From PALSA-612 sp963776735 (GTDB lineage: Bacteria > Actinomycetota > Thermoleophilia > Gaiellales > Gaiellaceae), in NCBI GenBank assembly GCA_963776735.1, contig CAVZNV010000018.1, forward strand, positions 62,001 through 126,000: a stretch of 64,000 nucleotides of DNA. Direction: 5' to 3'. The translations under genes were made by a program, and so were the position numbers. The notes beneath the pieces are model-generated. The model searched no databases. It was not told the origin of the DNA and saw nothing but the letters and a program-made list of their open reading frames with translations. Below are positions 33,502 to 41,047 of the stretch, piece by piece. Each line of letters opens with the position of its first letter. Position 1 is the stretch's first letter.

Positions 33502-34868
33502 ATGCGACGTACTTCCTTTCTCGTGACGGCGGCCCTGCTCTGCGGGGCCGCCGCCGTTCTGCCTCTGCCCGCGGGCGCTGCCGGCGGGCAGGCGAGCTTC
33601 GCCGTCAAGCCGGTCAAGTACGACCCGGCGCTGTCGGCCACGAAGTCGTACTTCATCCTCCAGCGCGAAGCGCGGGCGCCGTGATCTCCGACCAGGTCAG
33701 GGTCGTGAACACCGGCTCCGCCACGGGAACCGCCTTCCTGTACCCGGTCGACGCGACCACGGGCCAGACGAGCGGCGCGGTTTACCTTTCGCGCCAGTCC
33801 CCGCGTCGTGACGTCGGCGCCTGGGTGCGCCTCGCGCGCGCTCGGGTGACGCTCGCGCCGGGCGCATCGGCGGTCGTGCCGTTCACGATCCGCGTGCCCG
33901 CCGGCGCCCATCCCGGAGACCATCTCGGCGGCATCGTCGCGGAGAACTCGCAGATCCAGGCGGGTCGCGGCAGCGGGGCATTGCGGATCCGCATCAAGCA
34001 CCTGACGATCGCGGCCGTCGAGCTTCAGCTGCCGGGCCGGATCGTCGCAGGCGTCGCTGCGGGCGGCGTCAAGGCGGGCGGCCAGCAGGGCTGGCAGTAC
34101 GTCTACATCCACCTCCGCAACACCGGCAACGTGATGATCAAGCCGTCCGGGAGCCTCGTGATCCGGAACGCTGCCGGCCGTCGCGTCGTCGCGCGCAAGC
34201 TCGTGCTCGACACGTTCGTGCCCGGGACGGCGATCGACTACCCCGTGCTGCTCCCGCACAGGACGCTCGAACCCGGCTCGTACACGGCGACGGTGACGAT
34301 CCGGTCGAGCAATCGATCCATCGCCGGCTATCGCACCGCCGCGCCGCCCGCGTTCTCGTCGATGCAGGCGTTCCCGTTCTCGGTCTCAACGGCGCAGCAG
34401 AAGCAGGTCTTCTCGGGCGTCGCGCCGGTGACGGCACCGGCGGCACCTGCGGCGAAGAAGAGCGGCGGCTCGAAGAAGGCGCTCGTCGGGCTGATCCTCG
34501 TCGCGGTCGCACTCGGACTGCTCCTGTTCCTGATCTTCCACCTCTGGCGCAAGCGCCGGGCTGCGCGCCGCATGCGCCCGCCGACGACGTACGTCGACGC
34601 GGAGACCGTGAGCATGCTGGCCGCGACCGCGCCGAAGCCGCCCGTGCAGCCTCAGACGCCGCCGGTCGACGACGTTCCGACACTTGTCGTGCCGGTCGTC
34701 CAGGCGCCGCCGCCGCCGCTCGCCCTCGGCACGCTGCCGCCGCCGCGCGTCGAGCAGCGCCTCCCGGACCGCCCCGAGATCGAGAACCTGCCCGGCGCCG
34801 CGCTCGGCTCCGCGCTGCTGCGCACCGCGGCCTCCTTTGCGATGCGACCGCTGGGACACGACGCGTGA
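33502..34868 (+). CDS. DUF916/DUF3324-like membrane-anchored surface protein A, frameshifted
   Basis: The N-terminus MRRTSFLVTAALLCGAAAVL is a signal peptide. Next come FAVKPVKYDPALSATKSYFILQ, DQVRVVNTGSATGTAFLYPVDATTG and HPGDHLGGIVAEN, the pattern of the WxL-interacting (DUF916) domain. A second beta domain (VYIHLRNTGNVMIKPSGSL, DTFVPGTAIDYPVLLP) resembles DUF3324, followed by a membrane helix (ALVGLILVAVALGLLLFLIF) and a Pro-rich cytoplasmic tail of about 110 residues. Two extra bases at about 33664 and 33672 break the frame; removing them gives QAKPGAVISDQ, matching the paralogue at 34865. As sequenced, the second part could start at GTG 33681 but would lack its signal peptide. Its stop overlaps the next start. 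Confidence 0.65.
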
Positions 34869-35908
34869 TCCGCCGCGCTCTTCTCCTCGTCGCAGCGGTC
34901 GGCGCAGTCACATGCGCCCAGGCGTCCGCAGGCGTCGGCCAGGCCGTGTTCGCGCTGCATCCCGAGCACTACGACCCGAAGCTCGCCGTCACCGAGTCGT
35001 ATTTCGTCGTCCAGGCGCAGCCCGGCGACACGATCACGAACTCGGTTCGCGTCGTGAACACCGGCACGCGGCCTGGAACCGTGCTGCTCTACCCGGTCGA
35101 CGCCACGACCGGCCGCACGAGCGGCGCCGTCTACCTCGACCGGACGAAGCCTCGGCGTGACGTCGGGTCCTGGCTCGCCGTCGGCGCGCGTTCGCTGACA
35201 CTCGCTCCGGGCAAGAGCGCCGTCATCCCGGTGACGCTTCACGTGCCCACGACGGCGAGGCCGGGAGACCACCTCGGGGGCGTCGTCGCCGAGAACGCCG
35301 CGATCACGCAGGGAAGCGGCAAGGGGTCGCTGCAGATCCGTGTCCGCCACCTGACGATCGTCGCGTACGAAGTGCAGGTGCCCGGCCCCGCCGCGGCCGC
35401 CGTCGACGTCAGCGGCGCCCGCTCGGCCGGCGAGAACGGCTACCAGTTCGTCGACCTCCATCTCGCCAATACCGGCGCGCTGACCTCGAAGCCGGTCGGG
35501 ACGCTCGCCATCACGACGTCTGCCGGAAAGCAGGTCGCGACCGAGACGTTCAAACTCGACACCTTCCTCCCGGGCACGGCGATCGACTACCCGGTGCTGC
35601 TGCCGAAGCAGGCGCTCGCACCCGGCGACTACCGGGCCGCCGTCACGCTCACCTACGGCTCGGCGGCGATCGGGTATCGCCGGGCAGCCGGGCCGACGCA
35701 GACGATCAGCCGCACGTTCCCGTTCAGCGTCTCGGCCGGCCAGTACCGGAGCGTGTTCCACGGCGCTCCGCCGCTGAAGACGCCGCAGGCCGCCTCGAGC
35801 AGCTCCGGCGGAGGCATGTCTCCGGTGCTGATCGCCGGTATCGCGGCCGCGCTCCTCGCGTTCAGCGTCCTCCTCATCGTCGCTCTCCGCCGATGGGCCG
35901 TGCACTGA
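34865..35908 (+). CDS. DUF916/DUF3324-like membrane-anchored surface protein B
   Basis: This 347-aa intact paralogue of the preceding gene starts at GTG 34865, overlapping its stop. It has a signal peptide (MIRRALLLVAAVGAVTCAQASA). The DUF916-like domain reads FALHPEHYDPKLAVTESYFVV, NSVRVVNTGTRPGTVLLYPVDA and RPGDHLGGVVAENAAI. The DUF3324-like domain contains VDLHLANTGALTSKPVGTLAI and DTFLPGTAIDYPVLLPKQALAPG. A C-terminal membrane helix (VLIAGIAAALLAFSVLLIVAL) ends in RRWAVH. The short cytoplasmic end differs from the long Pro-rich tail of protein A. In Firmicutes such proteins are the membrane-tethered partners that bind peptidoglycan and WxL proteins. The homology call is from motif layout only. 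Confidence 0.68.
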   Translation: MIRRALLLVAAVGAVTCAQASAGVGQAVFALHPEHYDPKLAVTESYFVVQAQPGDTITNSVRVVNTGTRPGTVLLYPVDATTGRTSGAVYLDRTKPRRDVGSWLAVGARSLTLAPGKSAVIPVTLHVPTTARPGDHLGGVVAENAAITQGSGKGSLQIRVRHLTIVAYEVQVPGPAAAAVDVSGARSAGENGYQFVDLHLANTGALTSKPVGTLAITTSAGKQVATETFKLDTFLPGTAIDYPVLLPKQALAPGDYRAAVTLTYGSAAIGYRRAAGPTQTISRTFPFSVSAGQYRSVFHGAPPLKTPQAASSSSGGGMSPVLIAGIAAALLAFSVLLIVALRRWAVH

Positions 35909-37050
35909 CCGCCCGCGCGCTCCGCGTCGCCGCGTTCCTGTGCGCGCTCGTCGTGGCTGCACTCGCGCTGCAGGCCCGGCCCGCAGCGGCGACGATCGTG
36001 AACGTCCAGACGGGCACGCTCGCGACCGGCACCGCCGGCAACGTCACTCCGACGCTGTCTTCCGCGAGCACGGTCGGGACACTCCTCGTCGCCGTGCTGA
36101 CGAACAAGACCAACGGCAACGCCTTCTCGGCGCCGGCCGGCTGGACCCAGGCGATCACCGGCAACAACTCCTGCTGCGGCCGCGTCGACATCTGGTACTA
36201 CGTCAACAACCCGGGTGGGGTCACGAGCGCCGCATTCACGTCCTCCGGAGGTACCGTCGCCGGTCAGCTGAGCGAATGGAACGGCGTCGTGTCGGCCACG
36301 CCCGTCGACCAGACGAACCAGCAGAGCCACGGCTCCGGGAGCTCGTTCGGGGTGCAGACGTCGGGCAACCTGACGCAGTCGGGCGAGCTCGGCATCGCCG
36401 GCTGGCAGAACAGCGGTACGAGCGCGACCAGCCAGACGGCGACGAGCCCCTGGGCGCACCTGTTCAACGATCTGACTCAGAACCGCGCGGCGGACTACGA
36501 CATCGGCCTCGCATCAGGGGCCAAGGCGACGGACACGGAGAGCTACGTCCCGAACCTCAGCTCCGAGGCCGCGATCGCCACGTTCAAGGCGGCCACGTGC
36601 AACGCCGGATCGCTCGGACTGACGGCGGCCGCATCGACGAGCTTTCCCGCCGTCACGCTGAACGGCGCCGACCAGAACGTGACCACGACGCTCGCGGTCA
36701 AGCCGGACGACGAGTCGGCCGGGCACGCGGGCTGGAACATCACCGAGACGTCGACGACGTTCAACGACGGCGCCGGCCACACGCTGCCGACCACCGCGAC
36801 CGTGACGACCGGCTCCTCGACTGCGACGACAGGCGGCAACTGCGTGATGCCGACGAACTCGATCACCTATCCGGTGACGCTGCCCGCCGGCTCGACGGCG
36901 CCGACGGCCGTGAAGGCGTTCAACGCGGCCGCCGCGACCGGCCAGGGCCCGACGAACGTCACGCTCAACTACAAGCTCTCCGTCCCGGCCAACGCGTACC
37001 ACGGGACGTTCACGTCGACGTGGACGATCGCGATCGTCAGCGGGCCCTGA
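35893..37050 (+). CDS. Large secreted protein with C-terminal WxL-like domain
   Basis: This 385-aa exported protein has a signal peptide (ALRVAAFLCALVVAALALQARPAAA), an N-terminal beta-rich domain of ~200 residues (TLSSASTVGTLLVAVLTN, APAGWTQAITGNNSCCGRVDIWYY, TSGNLTQSGELGIAGWQNS) resembling carbohydrate-binding/lectin-like folds, and a C-terminal WxL-like domain. That domain contains GHAGWNITETSTTF and NAYHGTFTSTWTIAIVSGP, so here the second motif keeps its Trp (WTI). The last ~120 residues align with the small protein at 32894 (TNSITYP..PAGS.APTAVK.FNAAA.TG). The start, 16 bases inside the preceding gene, implies coupling. Small WxL, two DUF916-like and a large WxL protein in one operon mirrors the csc clusters of Firmicutes. 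Confidence 0.65.
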   Translation: MGRALTARALRVAAFLCALVVAALALQARPAAATIVNVQTGTLATGTAGNVTPTLSSASTVGTLLVAVLTNKTNGNAFSAPAGWTQAITGNNSCCGRVDIWYYVNNPGGVTSAAFTSSGGTVAGQLSEWNGVVSATPVDQTNQQSHGSGSSFGVQTSGNLTQSGELGIAGWQNSGTSATSQTATSPWAHLFNDLTQNRAADYDIGLASGAKATDTESYVPNLSSEAAIATFKAATCNAGSLGLTAAASTSFPAVTLNGADQNVTTTLAVKPDDESAGHAGWNITETSTTFNDGAGHTLPTTATVTTGSSTATTGGNCVMPTNSITYPVTLPAGSTAPTAVKAFNAAAATGQGPTNVTLNYKLSVPANAYHGTFTSTWTIAIVSGP

Positions 37051-37065
37051 TCCCTCGAACGGGGC

Positions 37066-37093
37066 AGCACGTTCACCCATGCGGGGGACGACA
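37066..37093 (+). promoter_or_regulatory. Candidate regulatory motif upstream of TadE/G-like gene A
   Basis: AGCACGTTCACCC (37066-37078) is identical to 38264-38276 upstream of the paralogous gene. It runs into GGGGGACGACA (37083-37093), shared with 32823-32833. CCCTCGAACGGG just upstream (37052-37063) recurs at 40959-40970. Confidence 0.35.
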
Positions 37094-37131
37094 ACTGATC
37101 GTGGATGCACCTGACTGAGAACAGAGGTCCG

Positions 37132-38256
37132 ATGAGAGCGCGCCGCACGCCCCACAACACATTCCGCTCCTTCTTCGGCCACGAGGAAGGCGGCCAGGTC
37201 ATGGTGCTGGCCGCGCTCGCTTGCGTCTCGATCCTCGGGATCGCGGCCTTCGTCGTCGACGTCGGCAGCTGGTGGCAGGTCAGCCGGCAGGCGCAGGCCG
37301 CAGCGGACGCCGGAGCGACTGCCGCGGCGAACGACCTGCCGGGCAACGCGTCGCAGGCGGTCACGGACGCGCAGACGTACGTGAACAAGAACATCTCGGG
37401 CGCGACGACGACGACCGTGACGCCGTACAACAGCGATTCGGGTCAGGTGAAGGTGACGGTGACGCTGTCGGCGCCGACGTTCTTCGCCAAGATCTTCGGC
37501 ATGAACTCGGTCACCGTCACGGAGAGCGCGGTCGCGAAGCGCGCGGTCGGCGCCACCAAGTACGCGATGTACGCGAACTCGAGCGCCTGCGGGAACACGA
37601 TCACGAACCCCGGCAGCAACATCACCATCGGCGGCGGCGTAGTCTCGAACGGCGGACTGACGCTCCCGGGCAGCGGCAACTCCTACGGGATCACCACCTA
37701 CGGCGGCCCTAACCACTGCACCGATTCGCCGGGCAGCGGCAACACGTTCAACGGAGCGTCGACACCGACGGCCGACTACACGAGCCACACCTGGCCGGAG
37801 CCGTTCTTCTCGTCGGCGCCGGGCGCCGGGGTCTGCACGAACTCCGGGACGAGCTTCTCCTGGAACACAGACGGCACCTCATCGAGCCCGTTTGTGATCC
37901 CGTCCGGCACCTACTGCGCCTCGTCCCAGATCACGATTAACTCGAAGTACGCGACCTGCCACTGCACCTTCATCGCGCCCAAGGTCTCACTGCCCGGGTC
38001 GAACATCACGATGACCCCGTACTACAGCGACCTGATCATCGACAACTACACCGGCAACTTCAACATTTCGGGCAGCGGCGACAGCCTCACGGGCACGATC
38101 TTCGTCCCGAACGGCACCCTCGGCATCTCAGGGTCGAACGGCTCGCTCTTCAACGTCTTCCTCGAAGCCGACACGATCTCGATCAGCGGCTCCGGCTGGA
38201 CGATGAACGCAACCGGGCCTGCCCTGGGTTACTCGGGTTCTCAGCTGATTCAGTAG
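37132..38256 (+). CDS. TadE/G-like pilus-assembly-type surface protein A
   Basis: This 374-aa protein has an N-terminal TadE/G-like region: basic start, GGQVMVLAALACVSILGIAAFVVDVGSWW as a single membrane helix, then VSRQAQAAADAGATAAANDLP, a signature of TadG-like proteins. The extracellular part is Gly/Ser/Asn/Thr-rich with repeated short strands (NITIGGGVVSNGGLTLPGSG, FNISGSGDSLTGTIFVPNGTLGISGSNGS, ISISGSGWTMNATGP), consistent with a beta-helix. Four Cys lie in two local groups. ATG 37132 has AGAGG 6-10 bases upstream. No Tad ATPase, prepilin peptidase or secretin gene is in the window. It is closely related to the next gene (tandem duplication). Confidence 0.7.
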   Translation: MRARRTPHNTFRSFFGHEEGGQVMVLAALACVSILGIAAFVVDVGSWWQVSRQAQAAADAGATAAANDLPGNASQAVTDAQTYVNKNISGATTTTVTPYNSDSGQVKVTVTLSAPTFFAKIFGMNSVTVTESAVAKRAVGATKYAMYANSSACGNTITNPGSNITIGGGVVSNGGLTLPGSGNSYGITTYGGPNHCTDSPGSGNTFNGASTPTADYTSHTWPEPFFSSAPGAGVCTNSGTSFSWNTDGTSSSPFVIPSGTYCASSQITINSKYATCHCTFIAPKVSLPGSNITMTPYYSDLIIDNYTGNFNISGSGDSLTGTIFVPNGTLGISGSNGSLFNVFLEADTISISGSGWTMNATGPALGYSGSQLIQ

Positions 38257-38263
38257 CCGCGGG

Positions 38264-38276
38264 AGCACGTTCACCC
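38264..38276 (+). promoter_or_regulatory. Copy of AGCACGTTCACCC upstream of TadE/G-like gene B
   Basis: Identical to 37066-37078 and at a similar distance (about 55 bases) from the start of the downstream gene. It may have been carried along by the gene duplication. Confidence 0.3.
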
Positions 38277-38332
38277 GTTCGCTGTACCGCGCCTCAGCGA
38301 TTTGTGCTTGACCGCGTGCCGATAAGTGGGAC

Positions 38333-39433
38333 GTGGGGTTCGTACGTCGCCAAGAGGGTGGCCAGGTTCTGGTTCTCTCTGCGGTCGCCATGACGGCGAT
38401 CATCGGCATGTGCGCCTTCGTGATCGACGTCGGTAGCTGGTGGCAGGTGAGCCGCCAGGCGCAGGCGGCGGCGGACGCGGGCGCGACGGCGGCGGCGAAC
38501 GACCTGCCGGCCAACCCGAGCCAGGCGACGACCGACGCGCAGACGTACGTGAACAAGAACATCTCGGGCGCGACGACGACGGTCACGACCCCGTACAACG
38601 GCGACTCGAGCACCGTGCACGTGACCGTGACTGTCACGGCGCCGTCCGTCTTCGCCAAGCTCTTCGGGATCAACTCCGTGCAGGTGACCGAATCCGCCGC
38701 CGCGAAGCGTGCGAACGGCGCGACCAAGTACGCGATCTTCGCCGGCAACACGACCTGCGGCGGATCGAACGGCTTCGGCAACACCGGCAGCAACGAGACG
38801 GTCAGCGGCGGCGTCCGAACGGACGGCCAGTTCAAGCAGACCGGCGGGACGAACTCCTACGGCACGACGACCTACGGCGGCCCGAACAACTGCTCCGAGA
38901 GCGACTCGGGCACGGGCAACACGTACGGGGGGCAGTCGACGCCGACGCGCGACTCCACGAACTACCCGTGGCCCGAGCCCTGGCCGACCTCCGCGGCTCA
39001 AATTGCGAGCTACGGCATCTCGTGCACCTACTCGGGCGCGACCTTCAGCTTCAGCACCGGGAACACGACGATCCCGTCGGGGACGTACTGCTACACGACC
39101 CAGATCAAGGTCACCGGCTCGAGCGACCACTGCACGTGCACGTTCATCGCCCCTCAGGTGTCGATCACGGGCTCCAGCGAGAACTTCCAGCCCTACTACC
39201 AGGATCTGCTGATCGACAACTACGGCGCTACCAACATCAGCCTCTCGGGGAGCAACCAGAGCTTCACCGGCACGGTCTTCGTGCCAAACGCCACACTGAC
39301 CATGTCCGGGTCGAACAACGGGCTCTACAACATGTTCCTCGAGGGCCTGAACGTGTCGATCAGCGGCTCGGGTTGGCTGCTGACCGGCACTGGCCCGACC
39401 ACCGGCTACGCCGGCTCGCAGCTCGTCGAGTGA
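38333..39433 (+). CDS. TadE/G-like pilus-assembly-type surface protein B
   Basis: This 366-aa paralogue of the preceding gene has GGQVLVLSAVAMTAIIGMCAFVIDVGSWWQVSRQAQAAADAGA-type TadG start, the same YVNKNISGATTT block, VTESAAAKRA, then a beta-helix-like body that ends NATLTMSGSNNGLYNMFLEG and ISGSGWLLTGTGPTTGYAGSQLVE. The N-terminal ~135 residues are nearly identical to paralogue A and the body is diverged. This suggests a constant membrane anchor with a variable exposed part. GTG 38333 has no strong Shine-Dalgarno sequence; GATAAG lies 6 bases before it. A hairpin follows the stop and separates it from the convergent PPC-repeat gene. Confidence 0.7.
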   Translation: MGFVRRQEGGQVLVLSAVAMTAIIGMCAFVIDVGSWWQVSRQAQAAADAGATAAANDLPANPSQATTDAQTYVNKNISGATTTVTTPYNGDSSTVHVTVTVTAPSVFAKLFGINSVQVTESAAAKRANGATKYAIFAGNTTCGGSNGFGNTGSNETVSGGVRTDGQFKQTGGTNSYGTTTYGGPNNCSESDSGTGNTYGGQSTPTRDSTNYPWPEPWPTSAAQIASYGISCTYSGATFSFSTGNTTIPSGTYCYTTQIKVTGSSDHCTCTFIAPQVSITGSSENFQPYYQDLLIDNYGATNISLSGSNQSFTGTVFVPNATLTMSGSNNGLYNMFLEGLNVSISGSGWLLTGTGPTTGYAGSQLVE

Positions 39434-39441
39434 CGGAAACG

Positions 39442-39467
39442 ACGAGGGGCCGCCGAAGCGACCCCTC
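39442..39467 (+). terminator. Bidirectional hairpin between convergent surface-protein genes
   Basis: CGAGGGG (39442-39448) pairs with CCCCTCG (39461-39467) around a 12-base loop, 9 bases after the stop of the plus-strand gene and 24 bases before the stop of the minus-strand gene. There is no U run. Confidence 0.5.
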
Positions 39468-39490
39468 GCGAGCCGCCGGTTCTCCTCCCC

Positions 39491-40852
39491 CTAGAAGACC
39501 AGCATGTTGGCGGTGAAGGTCCCGCCCTTGTCCAGCCGCACCTGACCGCCGTTGCAGAAGTTCGGCATCGCGAACGTGCCCTGCCACACGAGCGGGCTCT
39601 GCTGGTCGTTCGACGGGTTCCAGCCCGACTTGGTGACGTTGTACGTCGTGGTCGGCAGCATCGCCGTCGTGTACGTGCTCTGCGACGGCGCCGAGCCGTT
39701 GGCGCAGCGGATCGTGAACTTCACCTGCGCGTTCATCACCACCACTGTCGCCGGTGCCGAGACGTTGAAGCGGTAGCCGAAGTCGACGGACTGGCCCGGC
39801 GAGACCTTCAGGTCGCCTTCCATCGTCGACGGGCCGATCGAGATCGCGCCGGTGTTGCAGTCAGGCGAGATCGTCGCGCTCCACGAGCCGGAGGTGCCGT
39901 GCGAGCGGTAGTGCCACTGCACGTTCATCTTCTGCTTGCACTTGGGCAGCGGCTGGCACGCGTTCAGCACGATGTGCCCCTCGTGCAGGCCGTGGCTCGG
40001 CCCGAAGTAGCCGTCGACCGCGATGTAGTAGGTCGTGCCCATGACGGCGTTGAACGTCACGGAGCTCTGCGCGCCGGTGCCGTCGTCGTCGTTCGCGGCG
40101 ACCTGCGTCAGGTTGCTGACGCTCGAGCCCGTGTAGACGCCGAGCAGCGTGTCGAAGTCGGAGCCGTCGGTCGAGACCGTGGCGGAGCCGGTGATCGGCG
40201 CGATCCACTTCCACCACACCGACGCACCGCCGACGTTGCCGGCGTGGTTCGGCTCGCCGGACTGCTTCGTCGCAGCGAGGTTCGTCCCGGTGACCGTGGT
40301 GCAGTTGCCGTTGATCGTGAAGGCGTTCGAGAAGTCGTCGTTGCCCGGGACCGGCGAGACTGGATTCTGGAGCCAGCCGAGCGTGACGTTGCCCTCGTTC
40401 GGGCCGCCGCCGCCGTTGTAGCCGTCGACCGCGATCCGGTAGACCGTTCCGCTCGACGCCGTGAAGGTGACGCTCGACCAGCCCGCGGGCGGATTGGCGT
40501 CGTCGTTCGCCGCGATCGCCGTCAGCGACGAGACGCTCGAGCCCGTGTAGACGCCGAGCAGCGTGTCGAAGCTCGACCCGAAGGTCGAGACCGTGACCGG
40601 CCCGGTCATCGGGGCCGTCCACGAGTACCAGACGGACGCGCCGCCGGGATTTCCGGCGTGATTCGGCTCGCCCGACTCCTTTGTTGCGCCGACGTTCGTG
40701 CCGGTCGTCGAGCCCGTTGCCCCGGAGATCGCCTGCGCGGAGCCGAACATGTCGTTCGCCGGTCCGGCGCCGAGCGCCGTCGCGGCGAAGACACAGGCTG
40801 CGAGCGCCGCCAACCCGCAGACGTACAGGAAGCTTCTCCCCTTACGTGCCAT
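39491..40852 (-). CDS. Secreted protein with two PPC-like beta repeats
   Basis: This 453-aa exported protein has a signal peptide (GRSFLYVCGLAALAACVFAATALGA). Two ~125-residue repeats follow. Each begins with ATK.SGEPNHAG..GGASVW and continues FDTLLGVYTGSSVS.LT..AANDD, SSVTF and Y.IAVDGY, the pattern of pre-peptidase C-terminal (PPC)-type beta-sandwich domains. The last ~150 residues form a different domain with paired Cys (PLPKCKQKMNVQW, ISPDCNTGAISIG, FTIRCANGS, MPNFCNGGQ). ATG 40852 has an AGAGAGGG site 6 bases upstream and is preferred over ATG 40876. No protease domain is attached, so it is probably a structural or binding protein of the surface locus. Confidence 0.75.
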   Translation of the reverse strand: MARKGRSFLYVCGLAALAACVFAATALGAGPANDMFGSAQAISGATGSTTGTNVGATKESGEPNHAGNPGGASVWYSWTAPMTGPVTVSTFGSSFDTLLGVYTGSSVSSLTAIAANDDANPPAGWSSVTFTASSGTVYRIAVDGYNGGGGPNEGNVTLGWLQNPVSPVPGNDDFSNAFTINGNCTTVTGTNLAATKQSGEPNHAGNVGGASVWWKWIAPITGSATVSTDGSDFDTLLGVYTGSSVSNLTQVAANDDDGTGAQSSVTFNAVMGTTYYIAVDGYFGPSHGLHEGHIVLNACQPLPKCKQKMNVQWHYRSHGTSGSWSATISPDCNTGAISIGPSTMEGDLKVSPGQSVDFGYRFNVSAPATVVVMNAQVKFTIRCANGSAPSQSTYTTAMLPTTTYNVTKSGWNPSNDQQSPLVWQGTFAMPNFCNGGQVRLDKGGTFTANMLVF

Positions 40853-41030
40853 CTGACCCTCTCTGTTCGCTTTCATGACTCATCCCATTGAGGGAGCCGT
40901 GAAGGCGTTGCTCAATCCCCTGTCCGGGCGATCTCGAAGGGACGTCGACACGGGTTCTCCCTCGAACGGGCGACCCGGCGTGACTGCGGCGAGAGAGCGA
41001 CCCGCCGGCAGGCGATTCCGCTGACAGGGC

Positions 41031-41036
41031 TATACT
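41031..41036 (+). promoter_or_regulatory. -10 box of rpsA
   Basis: TATACT lies 11 bases before ATG 41048, predicting a leader of only about 5 bases and no Shine-Dalgarno site. No clear -35 is seen at the right distance. Confidence 0.5.
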
Positions 41037-41047
41037 GACCGGCCTTC

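Noticed and set aside
33668..34868. A separate gene starting at GTG 33681
   Set aside because: It would lack a signal peptide although the protein is extracytoplasmic by homology with its paralogue. Removing two bases restores one normal gene.
32894..37050. A complete Firmicutes-type csc cluster with an LPxTG-anchored component
   Set aside because: No LPxTG protein or sortase is in the window. Only the WxL-like and DUF916-like parts can be supported.
39491..40852. A secreted peptidase because of the PPC-like repeats
   Set aside because: PPC domains accompany many non-peptidases, and no protease catalytic motif is present in the protein.
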